64,000 bases of DNA, taken from positions 1 to 64,000 of the forward strand of contig JASVEC010000013.1 of NCBI GenBank assembly GCA_030770535.1. Direction: 5' to 3'. A program made the translations under genes and the position numbers. The notes beneath the pieces are model-generated. The model had not been told where the DNA came from. It did not search any database and saw nothing but the letters and a program-made list of their open reading frames with translations. The stretch comes from Batkoa obscura (Eukaryota > Entomophthoromycota > Entomophthoromycetes > Entomophthorales > Batkoaceae). Shown piece after piece: positions 53,652-63,448 of the stretch (its first letter is position 1; every line of letters starts with the position of its first letter).

Positions 53652-55415
53652 TTATATATATATTTGATCAAGTAACTGTTCCACCTCATATATCTTAACT
53701 AATAATTTAAATTGCTGATAAACATAATTTGTATCTTTAAATCCAAACTTCGAGTTGTAACAACCATTTAAATAAGAATGTATAAAATTTAAATTTAAAA
53801 CAAATCTACTCTTAATTTCTTTAGGAACATTCTCTTGTCTAATAATAATAAAATAATATTTAAATAATGGTAAAAAATCCCTTAAATTATTCATTAAGGA
53901 ATAATAAATCTCTTTCTTTTCAAAAGGAGTATTAATTATTGTTGACAATAATTCATATAAATTACTTGCTATTTGATAACTTAAATGTAAATATCGTGCC
54001 AGAATTGTATCTAATTTATTTTGATTATTATTATTATTAAATAATAATGGTTGTATTAAATATAAGCAATTTAAATTTAATATTAGATAAGCATATGTAC
54101 CAAACGATGTATTATTATTATTATTGACTATATTGCATTTACCATAAATTAATAAACTATTCGTCTGTTCTTTTGTTATTAATGTATATGTTTTATAATT
54201 TGATGGGGTCAATATTAATTGATTTAATATTAGTTTTATATAATTATCGATTTGTTGTTGTTGAATGTTATAGTTATAATTTAATTTCAATTGTAATACT
54301 TCTAAATCAATCCAAGTAGCAAATGAATAATATTTTTTTTGAAATTCATCTTCATTCGATTTATTATTATTATTTAAATTTAATATTAAATGTAGTTCCT
54401 CTGTTTTAATAATAGTAACATCTTCTATTTTACATTTTCTAACTTTAGTCGGTAAGCATAACAGTTTATTATTAATATGTCGAAATTTAATAAGATTATC
54501 TTTCTTATCTACTCCTATCCATTTTTCCCTATCCTCTACTTGTTTACCTATAATTAACAAATAAATAAAATCAACTAACTCAAATATATTCTTCTGCCAT
54601 TCCATCATCATCTTATCGTGTGTTCTATTCTTTTCAATTTTTAATTTCTCTTTCATTTTCATGACTTCTAATAAGTAAATACTTGCACTATTTATCTCTC
54701 CTGAAAAATAAAATTCCCAACATAATAAAGTAATCCCAGTTAAACTCATTAAATCTTCCTTTTCTAAAGCTTCAATCACTAGGTTATTGAAATGCCATTC
54801 AGATATATTAATTAATTTTTCCAATTGATCACAATTAAATTGAATTAACTTATTAAATGTTTGTAATAACATCATTTTAACTAATGTATTTTGTTGACAT
54901 TTTAATATCTTAATTAACATTTCTTTTGTCAACCAAAAACCCTCAGTATCTAGTCTATTACTATATAAATTTATAAAACATTCTGTTAATTGACTTGGTT
55001 TTAAATCATTAAAAGTATTAACACTTAAATTAAAATCTCTCATTAGATCTATAGGTAACAAATCAATTAATGAATTCCCAGAGGGATGTTGAATATCATT
55101 GTTTACAAGTTCCATAAAATTTTTAGTACCTAATCCTGTTTCTAATTCAAATAGGTGAACTTCTTTATTATAAATGACCAACCCATTACGTCGACGTTGT
55201 ATCTTTTTTTTAATCTTTATCAAATTGAGATATTTATTTAAGATATAATTAAGCCATCGAAGGTAATTAGTTATTGTAATGAAATGTGGATTATTCCTAT
55301 TACTAATAGTACTATTATTCATACTAATTATTTCCATACTGCTCTTTAATATCCTTTCAATTTCTACTATCCTCTTAACTGCAGCATCTTTGTAACTTTG
55401 GGGTTTTAATGGCAT
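53652..55415 (-). CDS. Zinc-cluster-less fungal regulator-like protein, B2
   Basis: A single exon of 587 residues starting MPLKPQSYKDAAVKRIVEIE. Middle-homology features are LKPSQLTECFINLYSNRLDTEGFWL, LMSLTGITLLCWEFYFSGE, SASIYLLEVMKMKEKLKI and MEWQKNIFELVDFIYLL. Subfamily B member, closest to the gene at 49874; strongly Asn-rich inserts (for example the run before QNKLDTIL) fall in predicted loops. No zinc cluster is present at the N-terminus or in a possible upstream exon. It converges with phytochelatin synthase, the stops being about 60 bp apart. Function is unknown; only the domain resemblance to transcription regulators is supported. Confidence 0.7.
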   Translation of the reverse strand: MPLKPQSYKDAAVKRIVEIERILKSSMEIISMNNSTISNRNNPHFITITNYLRWLNYILNKYLNLIKIKKKIQRRRNGLVIYNKEVHLFELETGLGTKNFMELVNNDIQHPSGNSLIDLLPIDLMRDFNLSVNTFNDLKPSQLTECFINLYSNRLDTEGFWLTKEMLIKILKCQQNTLVKMMLLQTFNKLIQFNCDQLEKLINISEWHFNNLVIEALEKEDLMSLTGITLLCWEFYFSGEINSASIYLLEVMKMKEKLKIEKNRTHDKMMMEWQKNIFELVDFIYLLIIGKQVEDREKWIGVDKKDNLIKFRHINNKLLCLPTKVRKCKIEDVTIIKTEELHLILNLNNNNKSNEDEFQKKYYSFATWIDLEVLQLKLNYNYNIQQQQIDNYIKLILNQLILTPSNYKTYTLITKEQTNSLLIYGKCNIVNNNNNTSFGTYAYLILNLNCLYLIQPLLFNNNNNQNKLDTILARYLHLSYQIASNLYELLSTIINTPFEKKEIYYSLMNNLRDFLPLFKYYFIIIRQENVPKEIKSRFVLNLNFIHSYLNGCYNSKFGFKDTNYVYQQFKLLVKIYEVEQLLDQIYI

Positions 55416-56629
55416 TTTTAACTAATAATTCTAACTATCAGATTCTTATTTTGTTATATTTTTTATTACTCTCTTTCTTATATATTACTATTCATTTCTA
55501 TACTCTTATTATTATTCCCGTTGCCAATAAAAAAAGACAATGATACAGTTAATTTTTTTAAGAGTTTAAAATTTTCGGGGAGTTAGAAACTATTCCATAT
55601 TTAGTAATTAGTTTTATATAGAAATTGATTGCGAATCCTCAAGAGGCTTAGACGTTAGTAATGCTTAAAAAGTTAGAGAAAAGAAAAGAGAATTTTGAAT
55701 TTTCTTAGTTATATGGGAAAAAAGTTGGAAATTAACAAATGAATAAAGTAAAAAGATAATATAACACTGCAAATCACTTTGGTTTTTTTAAAAGTTATAC
55801 TAATTAAAGTCAACTTACTTTTAAAGCTCTCCGTTTCCACCTTCTTCCGACTTATTTCCCGTAATCAACAATTAACTTCACTTTGCATTTTCCGCATGCC
55901 AATAAGTAAATTTATCTTCGTGTACCACTAATAGACCTCAGTCTTAATTTCGGTTTAATTTTCCTTGGAGTCAAGAAATTTAATAGTTTTAATAATTTAA
56001 AATTGTCATATTATTACTACTTTTAAAAATTCAATAAATGATATTACTCTTTATAGTAAGCTAAATTTTATCGTATGTTTTATTTGATATTATTGAGGTG
56101 TTTATAAACGTTGGGGATTAGTTAATTATAATAATGTATAATAAGATTAACATATAAATGTATCAATTATATCATTAAAAAGCAGCTTTTGAATTTACTT
56201 TATATAGTAGCCTAACTAATATCATAACATCCTTGGCATTATTAGGATTTACAAACATTGTGATTAGAGAATATGTAATTTATAAAAGTATAATAATATT
56301 AACATTTTAGGTTAGAGTTTTGAGTTTACCTCATAAAAATCTATACCATATCTGCTGTCCCTGGTATTACTGGGGTTTGTAAGCTTTTGAAATTAAATGG
56401 TATATTATATATAAAAGTAAAACAATATTAACTTTTTAATTAATGAATTTTTGAGTTTACCTTATTTATATAGTAGTCTAGATTATATCGTATTACTATT
56501 TACTATACTAAAAATTAATTAACTTTGAAAAGAAATAATTAATGATAAATTCAAAAGTAATTTAACTTTTTAATTAAAAGAAATTGATAAATTTTATAAA
56601 AATTATAAAACTGAAAGATGAATAGATCT
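55416..56629. other. 1.2-kb intergenic stretch with a 131-bp tandem repeat
   Basis: Apart from the repeat at 56188-56510 no feature is seen. Confidence 0.55.
56188..56510. repeat. Diverged 131-bp tandem repeat, about 2.5 copies
   Basis: The motif TTTGAGTTTAC or TTTGAATTTAC recurs at 56188, 56319 and 56450, exactly 131 bp apart. Other matched positions along the units are ATAT(AG)TAGTC/CTA, GG(AG)TTTAC/GTAA and TATAAAAGTA..ATATTAAC. Copies are well diverged, so the duplication is old. Confidence 0.7.
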
Positions 56630-58354
56630 TAATTCCGTTTTTAACACCTAATAATAAATAACATTAACACTCAGTAACATATAAAACAACAATTAAATAT
56701 AAACTTACTTCAACAGCTTGTTCAAATTCCAATCGATTTTTAGCTTCTAAAATCCAATCTTCAGCTAATTTCTTTGGCCATCCCTTTAATTGATTTAATT
56801 CTCTAGCTGCTAAATCCAAATCATTTTGATTTAAATAATATTGACATCTTGCAATTACAGCTTCAACGTCATTACCTTCCACAAGTCCTTGTTTATTAAA
56901 CAAAAAAGTAGTTAAAATATATGAGCTTAAATGTCCAAAAAACCCTGCATTTTCTTTAACTAAGGCAGAGGAAGAAACTTCTTCACTAACTTTTTCAAAA
57001 CGTTGTTTTAAGGAATTGAAATTTAATAAACCTCTCATAGCTACTAACTCATCTAAGGAATTGATTACTTCAGCAACCAAAGGTGTACATTGAGAAATGG
57101 ATTGAATATATCTCAATTCTTGAATAAATGGGGAATTATTTTTTTCTTTAATGGCAGTTTCTAAGGCATCAATAGCACAACTTAATTTTTGATAATTAAT
57201 TTGATTGAAAGCATTTTGTTTACTATTAATAAACCCATCTTCTAATAACATAACTTGTTGAATGACTTGATCTAATTTACTTAATCTTCCATTTCTTTCT
57301 GAATCAACTAACAATTTACTTTCTCTACGCCAAAAACGTTCAAGTGTTTTGCCTTGTTCTTGAAGTTTTTCATCAAGCTGAGCTTTAAACCTATCCATTA
57401 ATTTCTCTCTTTCACTTTCATAAAGTTGATGTTTATCTTTCATTTCCAACTCATATTTTTCTTCCAATTCTTTTTTTTGTTGAGTTAACATATCTTCAAC
57501 AATTACATTACTTCTTTCTAAATCTTTATTTAAAGTACTACGATTTTTAATACTTTCATCTAAATAAGGGGTTAGATTTTTTAATGCATATAATACTTTA
57601 GAATAAGCTAAGACGCTTTCTTCAACTGCTACTTTTTTGTCTCCATTAGTTGAAATATAGTTATCAATGGATTCTACTAACTCTTTCATTACTTGATCTT
57701 CATAAGTTAATTTGGTTAATTGACTTGCAAGTTGTTGTAATTGACGTAAACTTTTTTCATCCATAGTAGGTTTAGAATGTTTGATTTCAGGTAACTTTTC
57801 TTTAACTAATACTTTGACTTGGGGTTCTTTATTTTTAGTTACTGGCACGTTACCAATAGTGGCAGTTGGAGTAGCAACAGTATTACTATCATTATTCATT
57901 AACCCATTAACACTAGATTTAACTGATTCAATAATTTTGTTAACATTTTCACTAACTATTTTTAAAGGCTGAAAATCATCACTTTTTACTTTATCTTCCA
58001 ATTGCTTCATTAAAATTAAACTCTCTTGACCATATGGAGCATATTCCAAGTATTGTTTTTGAAACTCTTGATTATGGTTAGCATAATAAAGAGTGCCACC
58101 ATAGCCTGCAGATACTAAAGTGATGAAACCTAATGATTTTAAAAATATAGATCCATTTTTTTTTTCCAAGTTTAAGCCATGGGTAGCTGATTGGGTTTCG
58201 AAACGCTATATAAGGATAATAATTGAAAAAGAAAATGGTTAGTTTGATTAGTTAAAGCAAGTTAAAAGAGTAAATTCACCTTTTGTATTTTAATTGAATT
58301 AAGATTAAACGACGAGCGGTAACCTTTATTAAGTTTGGTTACTGTTTTATACAT
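56630..58354 (-). CDS. MIC60: MICOS subunit Mic60 (mitofilin)
   Basis: Three exons (58354-58280, 58205-56709, 56647-56630) join in frame to 529 residues. The first exon gives a basic mitochondrial presequence (MYKTVTKLNKGYRSSFNLNS). One membrane segment follows (about 42-64, IFLKSLGFITLVSAGYGG). The middle is a long coiled coil (about 135-290), and the C-terminal mitofilin domain has YLNQNDLDLAARELNQLKGWPKKLAEDWI. Mic60 shapes crista junctions in the inner membrane as the core of MICOS. The last exon is tiny and ends VLKRN, shorter than the conserved tail of other fungi; if the GTAAGT donor at 56708 is not used, translation ends instead at 56664 with a hydrophobic tail. I favour splicing, but this end is uncertain. 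Confidence 0.9.
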
Positions 58355-58640
58355 CCTTTATAGTATGATATGTGTTATTGGATGACTTAAAAATTTTATT
58401 TTAGACTGAGTCGTTTTTAGCTATTAAGGTTCTTTGGTAATTGATTATGAAAATGGATTACTTGGATTATTATGGGAAATTTATAATTTTAACTATTTGA
58501 TTGTCACTAATTTTATTTCAATAGTAAAAAATCAAAAGTATAGAAAAAATAAGTATAGTGTATAAATACAATGATTAATTTTAATAAATAATAACGATAA
58601 TAAAATAAATGGCTTAACAAGCCCCTCAATCAGCTCTTTA

Positions 58641-60458
58641 CTACCCCAAAGTAAATTGGTACATCTCAGCCACTTTAAATAATTTAAAACACTCATTTAA
58701 ATAACCACAAGCAATTTTACTATCATTAAACTTGCCCAACAGTTTACTATTATTAAACTTAGCCAATTGTACACTATCCTTTTCCAACCATAAAATGCAT
58801 AACTGAATTTTATTCACCATATCCATTCTCACTTTCTCGTCAAAAGTATATTGTTCCAGGGCATTTAAATAAAACGTAATTACCGGTAGTAAATCCGTAG
58901 CATTATTTGTTATTATCCATGGATATTCATTCTCACATACCTCTCTATTAAATAAACTGTAAAACAACTGCCATAATTGATTTGCTGTTTCTAGTCCAAT
59001 TGGCCATAACCAATCATAAAGTAAGGGATGAGGACATGGATTAATAAAGGAGATGGGGTCTACTATAAAGAGCTTATTACTTAATAACATTAGATATCCA
59101 AAAGAGCCTAAAGATCTGGAATTATCGGATTGTAAACGACCATAAGAATGAAGTTCTGTAACTTGAGAAGAAGATAGAAAGCGGTAACTTTTATAATTTT
59201 GCGGAGTGGCTTGTATCTCACTATCTAATTCTTGGATCATGTTAATAATATCAGTGATGTTAAAATAAAACCTATTGATTGGGTGTATGTTGGAGTTGTT
59301 CTTTAAAATGGATCTGCCATTGATATACGATTGTGAAAGTTGTAAATAATTACATAATGCTTTAGAGTGGTAGTAAACATCCTCATAGGTAATGGCAGTT
59401 TTAAAGTTAAAATCAGAAGTGTCAATTCCTTTTAATAAATTACTTGATTCTATCTTAGCAATTTTCTCCTTTGCTAACCTAGGAATCGTTGGTAAACATA
59501 ATGTTTTGTTTTTAATATGAGTCAAAGGTGAGATTTTGATGTTTTTAAACATCAAGGGACATTCTGTGACAGTATACAAAGACATTTGGAAAAATAGCAA
59601 AATTTCCCACAACGTTTGTTTCCAACAAGTTTCTGTAAAGTCACACTTAAATGAAGAGGTTTGTTCTATATTACCTATTGGTATAATCCCTAATAATTCT
59701 GACATACGTACAGCTTGTCCCAGATACAATTTGGCCGACCCAAAATCTCCTTTAAATAAATATTCCCCAGTGATCAAAGCCAATGCAGCCACATTTTGTA
59801 GGCTTGGGTTAGCGTAACTCTGAATAATTTTACTTTCGATACCACTGTTAAAGTTAAGTAAAACTGACTTCAATTCTTGCGGCAGTTCAATCAATTGACA
59901 CATGGATTGTACTAAAATGGCCTTTAGTAGAGTGCTCTCTTTTTGTCTGAGGATGGAATTGATTTGATCCGCTGAAAACCAGAGGGCGTCTGAGTCCAGG
60001 TATTGACAGTAAATGGCAGTAAAGCAATCGAACAATTTTAAAGGATTGATACCGTTTAACTGGTTTGGTATTATCTTTAATTCAACTTCAGGGCTGTAAT
60101 TGGTTTGGAAATACAATTTCATTTGAATCAAAGTTAACTGTTTAGTATAATATTTGAATCCTTTTGTAAAATACGATTGGAACTGAAAATGCTTATTTTG
60201 GATATTGTTTTTTTCTAATTGCGTTTCCCCGGACTTGTGTTTTGTATGAATTAATTCTCTTTGCATATCAATGCATCGGTTTGCCCATTGTAAATATTTT
60301 TGGATTGATGTACCTAGTTCGGATACTACTCCAGTTAGCTCCTCTGTTTTTAAACTTTTTAAAACCCTGTTAAACTCGGTTTCAATGCTTTTAATTCTGC
60401 TTATTGCTTTATTTCGATACGATTCTTTGTTCCATTTACAACCACTTCCTTTCTCCAT
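58641..60458 (-). CDS. Zinc-cluster-less fungal regulator-like protein, A2
   Basis: A single exon of 605 residues starting MEKGSGCKWNKESYRNKAI. It is the close paralog of the gene at 47730 (both share LGQA(I/V)RM, NPSL(E/Q)NVAA, IHPI(S/N)RFYF, GYLM.L..KL and DPISFINPCPHPLLYDWLW-like blocks in the same order). The middle homology pattern includes NPLKLFDCFTAIYCQYLDSDALWFSA and ETCWKQTLWEILLFFQMSL. It has slightly less extreme base composition than the B pair. No Zn2Cys6 motif is present and the one N-terminal cysteine has no partners. It is divergent from nothing nearby and has its own 0.5-kb upstream spacer. Confidence 0.72.
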   Translation of the reverse strand: MEKGSGCKWNKESYRNKAISRIKSIETEFNRVLKSLKTEELTGVVSELGTSIQKYLQWANRCIDMQRELIHTKHKSGETQLEKNNIQNKHFQFQSYFTKGFKYYTKQLTLIQMKLYFQTNYSPEVELKIIPNQLNGINPLKLFDCFTAIYCQYLDSDALWFSADQINSILRQKESTLLKAILVQSMCQLIELPQELKSVLLNFNSGIESKIIQSYANPSLQNVAALALITGEYLFKGDFGSAKLYLGQAVRMSELLGIIPIGNIEQTSSFKCDFTETCWKQTLWEILLFFQMSLYTVTECPLMFKNIKISPLTHIKNKTLCLPTIPRLAKEKIAKIESSNLLKGIDTSDFNFKTAITYEDVYYHSKALCNYLQLSQSYINGRSILKNNSNIHPINRFYFNITDIINMIQELDSEIQATPQNYKSYRFLSSSQVTELHSYGRLQSDNSRSLGSFGYLMLLSNKLFIVDPISFINPCPHPLLYDWLWPIGLETANQLWQLFYSLFNREVCENEYPWIITNNATDLLPVITFYLNALEQYTFDEKVRMDMVNKIQLCILWLEKDSVQLAKFNNSKLLGKFNDSKIACGYLNECFKLFKVAEMYQFTLG

Positions 60459-61006
60459 TTGAAATTAGCTGACGTTTAAGTATACGTTAGTTACAAAACT
60501 GTAAAAGTTGAGTTTTATTTAATTAAGTTTAGATACGATATAAAAAAATATAGCTAATAAATTATATCAGTTTTTAATTACTTTAAATAAAAATTAATAG
60601 TACAAAAATTAACTCTTTTATAAACTTAAGATTTGAATTTAATGTATTTCTAATCTAAAATAAAATTAAACTAGAAAATACTCAGCAAATAAAAATCAAA
60701 AAATAGATTAAGGTATTCAATACTCTAAAATTAGTAAAAGTTAGCAGTAGGTTTTATTTGAAATAAGAGCTATTAAAGCAGTAATAAGTAGAATAAAATA
60801 TGCTATAGTTAGAGTTTTACGAAGCATGTTTATCATTCACGAATATGGTATATTGAAAAGTATAATAAATTGATAATTAATATCTTTTAATTTTCATTGT
60901 TTAACATTGAGGCATTTTGTAATAAATTATTAATGCTTGTCTCAGTACACCTATTAGATATAACAGATGCAATAAATAATAAAGAAGTAGCAAGCTGACG
61001 CTCAAT
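60459..61006. other. Intergenic, no feature seen
   Basis: AT-rich spacer upstream of regulator A2 and downstream of the F-box-like remnant. Nothing recognised. Confidence 0.55.
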
Positions 61007-62062
61007 TTACTCACCTGTGTCAGGTTCAAGAGCGAAGCGACTACATTTAGAAACTTCAAAGTTTAGGAATAAATATAGAAAACATAAAAAAGTATTAATT
61101 GTATTATCAAAATATCTGATAATAATATTCTTTATATGATTGCATTGGCATGAATTGATCTTATATTCATTAACCTGACTTTGATTTAATAATTCTTTTG
61201 ATAACCCTTGGATGTAAATTTCTTTTAATATTGACAATCTTAAATCAGAGTTGAATAAAGAATCTGGTTGGAAATATTCTAAACTTTGAATATTAGTACC
61301 TTCGATTAATTTTATCTTTTTGTTATCAAAAAAATCCTCAGATTTATCTATTAATTGAATACTTTTTAATTTCATCAAGTCTCCAAAATAATCAATATTA
61401 AAGTAATCATTTAAATCTCCTTTGATTGATAACTCTAAATTAGAATTAAAATTTAGACTAGAATTCAAATCACTAGTTGTAAAGATACTTGAAGTTGAAG
61501 TCAAACGTAATATTTTTAACTTATTAAACTTTATTTTAATAACATCTATTTCATTAATATATAATGAAGAATTGGAAACTAATTTGAGTGATTTTAATCT
61601 ACTTGGACTTAGATATTGAATAACTTCTTCAATATTTATGCGACTAGCCTTAAATTCAAATGATTCAAGTTGATTTAAATAGTCTTCAAATTGTTTTAGT
61701 AGTTATCTATGATTTATAGAATTGAAGACTGTTTTCTTTGACTTTGGTAAATTAATCTTGATATCTTTCTTATTATAATTATAATAATCATAACTACTAT
61801 AATTTATAGATATAATATTTGGACAATAATTTATCAATTGAATTTCGTTTTCATATATAAATGTTTCATCAAAGCCCCATTTTCTTTGATAAACTTTTTT
61901 TGATATTTACTAAACCTAGATTCGCTATAGCGTGAATAAGTTAAGTTTCGTTAAATAACTCTATTTACTTAAAAAACATAACTTTATTAACTCAAGTGAA
62001 TCTACATATTGGAATATCTCTTCCAATAAAATATCGGACGATTGATTAAATTTGATTGACAT
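61007..62062 (-). pseudogene. Decayed F-box/LRR-like gene
   Basis: From the ATG at 62062 the frame opens with DILLEEIFQYVDSLELIKLC, the start of an F-box domain (the Skp1-binding part of SCF ubiquitin ligases). It is interrupted after about 34 residues. A single frame resumes at WGFDETFIYENE, meets a TAA after about 64 more residues, and then reads on for about 225 residues with leucine-repeat-like lines (LKSLKLVSN, LKILRLTST) to the stop at 61007. A short intron could explain the first break, because a GTAAAT donor and several AG acceptors are available. The TAA has no adequate intron around it. The likely state is a recent pseudogene or a gene with unusual splicing. Such F-box/LRR genes are numerous and short-lived in many fungi. 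Confidence 0.6.
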
Positions 62063-62672
62063 TTTAAATTATAAACGATATAAATGATAGATTGCATAAA
62101 GCTATAGTTAAAATTTAAGTTTCTGTAGGTTCAAAGTTCAAGAAATTAAAAACTGTATTTTTTTATGAAAATTTGAAGTGAACTGAACATGACTATGAAT
62201 TTTATTGGCTACTAAACTGAGCTTATCCCTTATATTATTCAATTTGCGTAATTAGTAGTTGTTTTTACTTTATTTACTTATAATAAACCATCCCAATACA
62301 AATAATATTCATTAGAAAAATAAATACCTATCTTAATATTTAGCTCAATGACTGGTGCTATTCATTTTAATTACAATCTATAACGTCATCATTCAATACT
62401 TACACTCTAATATCTTATATAAAATCTATATCGTGATTTTTAGCATTCATCATAAACCAATTCGCTTTTTAAAAATAATCTAGCTTTTATTCAAGCTATA
62501 ATATAATCCAATACTAAAGGTTTTCATAATATAGAACAAATAATACTGTAATAATTAAGCATTCAAACATACAAAAATAAATAAAAAAATAGAAAGATAC
62601 AATGTATCCACATTTAATGCAGACCACTGAAGGTTAAGCGTAATTACAGAAGACACTACCTTGAGCCTGTTG
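62063..62672. other. Intergenic, no feature seen
   Basis: AT-rich spacer with promoter space for the F-box-like remnant and the 3' flank of the secreted protein gene. Confidence 0.55.
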
Positions 62673-63020
62673 TTAACAACGAGTTCCTGGTCTATATGGA
62701 CGAAGGATATAATTTCGTTGATCACAAGTGTAAAACCTGCCAGTATAGTTATCACAAAACATAGCACCTTCACGACAGTCTCTAGCATAGTTTCCCGAAT
62801 TATCCCACCAACTCTTTCGTGGATCCTTTAACACTTTGATTCCTAAATTCTTTGTTACACTTCTTGTCCACTCAGGCTTTACTCTCCCACTATCGTGCTT
62901 AACAGGGCCATGGTTACACACAGGTTCAACTTCATACTGACTACAGTATTTCTCAATGGATCTACGAAGCCCAAAGGTAGGAGCAACGGTAATAAGTAAA
63001 AGAATAAGAGTAAACTTCAT
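62673..63020 (-). CDS. Small secreted cysteine-rich protein
   Basis: A single exon of 115 residues from the ATG at 63020. The first 17 residues (MKFTLILLLITVAPTFG) are a signal peptide. The mature part has six cysteines (in KYC, VCN, RDCR, FCD, TCD and the final RC), enough for three disulfides, and basic and aromatic patches (KSWWDNSGNYARDCREG, RPYRPGTRC). The last residue is cysteine. I do not recognise the family. Small secreted cysteine-rich proteins in fungi are often effectors, antimicrobial peptides or surface proteins; none can be chosen from the sequence. A TATATAAA box 47 bp before the ATG supports expression. Confidence 0.75.
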   Translation of the reverse strand: MKFTLILLLITVAPTFGLRRSIEKYCSQYEVEPVCNHGPVKHDSGRVKPEWTRSVTKNLGIKVLKDPRKSWWDNSGNYARDCREGAMFCDNYTGRFYTCDQRNYILRPYRPGTRC

Positions 63021-63066
63021 TTTGTTTATCAAATTTTAACAACAATAATAATCGCTTTTCTTCTTC

Positions 63067-63074
63067 TTTATATA
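63067..63074 (-). promoter_or_regulatory. TATA box of the small secreted protein
   Basis: TATATAAA on the minus strand, 47 bp upstream of the ATG at 63020. Confidence 0.55.
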
Positions 63075-63350
63075 TTGTGGTTATATCTCACTTATAGCTA
63101 TTATTTTGTATAGTATAGAGTAAATTTTAAGATTTGATTTCATTTCCCTTTCTTAAGAATCTAATTTTTTAAATTATTATAATATATTTTTGTATATGCT
63201 ACATTAAATTATGGTTTATAGGTGGAAAATAATGATCTTACTATGGTCATTATAAAATTTTGGTTTTTTTAAAATAGCGCTGTTAATTTGAGCTCCTGAG
63301 GCATTTATATAACATCAGGCCATTTCTACTTACTTTACAAATTATACAAA

Positions 63351-63448
63351 TGGGGATATATTTTTTTGTTCAAGAATTTACTAACAATCTTCCCGCTCAA
63401 ATAGCGCTTAAAAATGGAAAAAGTGATGAAACTAAAAAAACAGTCCCA
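63351..63448 (+). mobile_element. TA-flanked MITE family, copy 16
   Basis: A 98-bp family member in forward orientation. Its flanks are AA instead of TA, so either the site drifted or a terminus base was lost. Confidence 0.8.
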
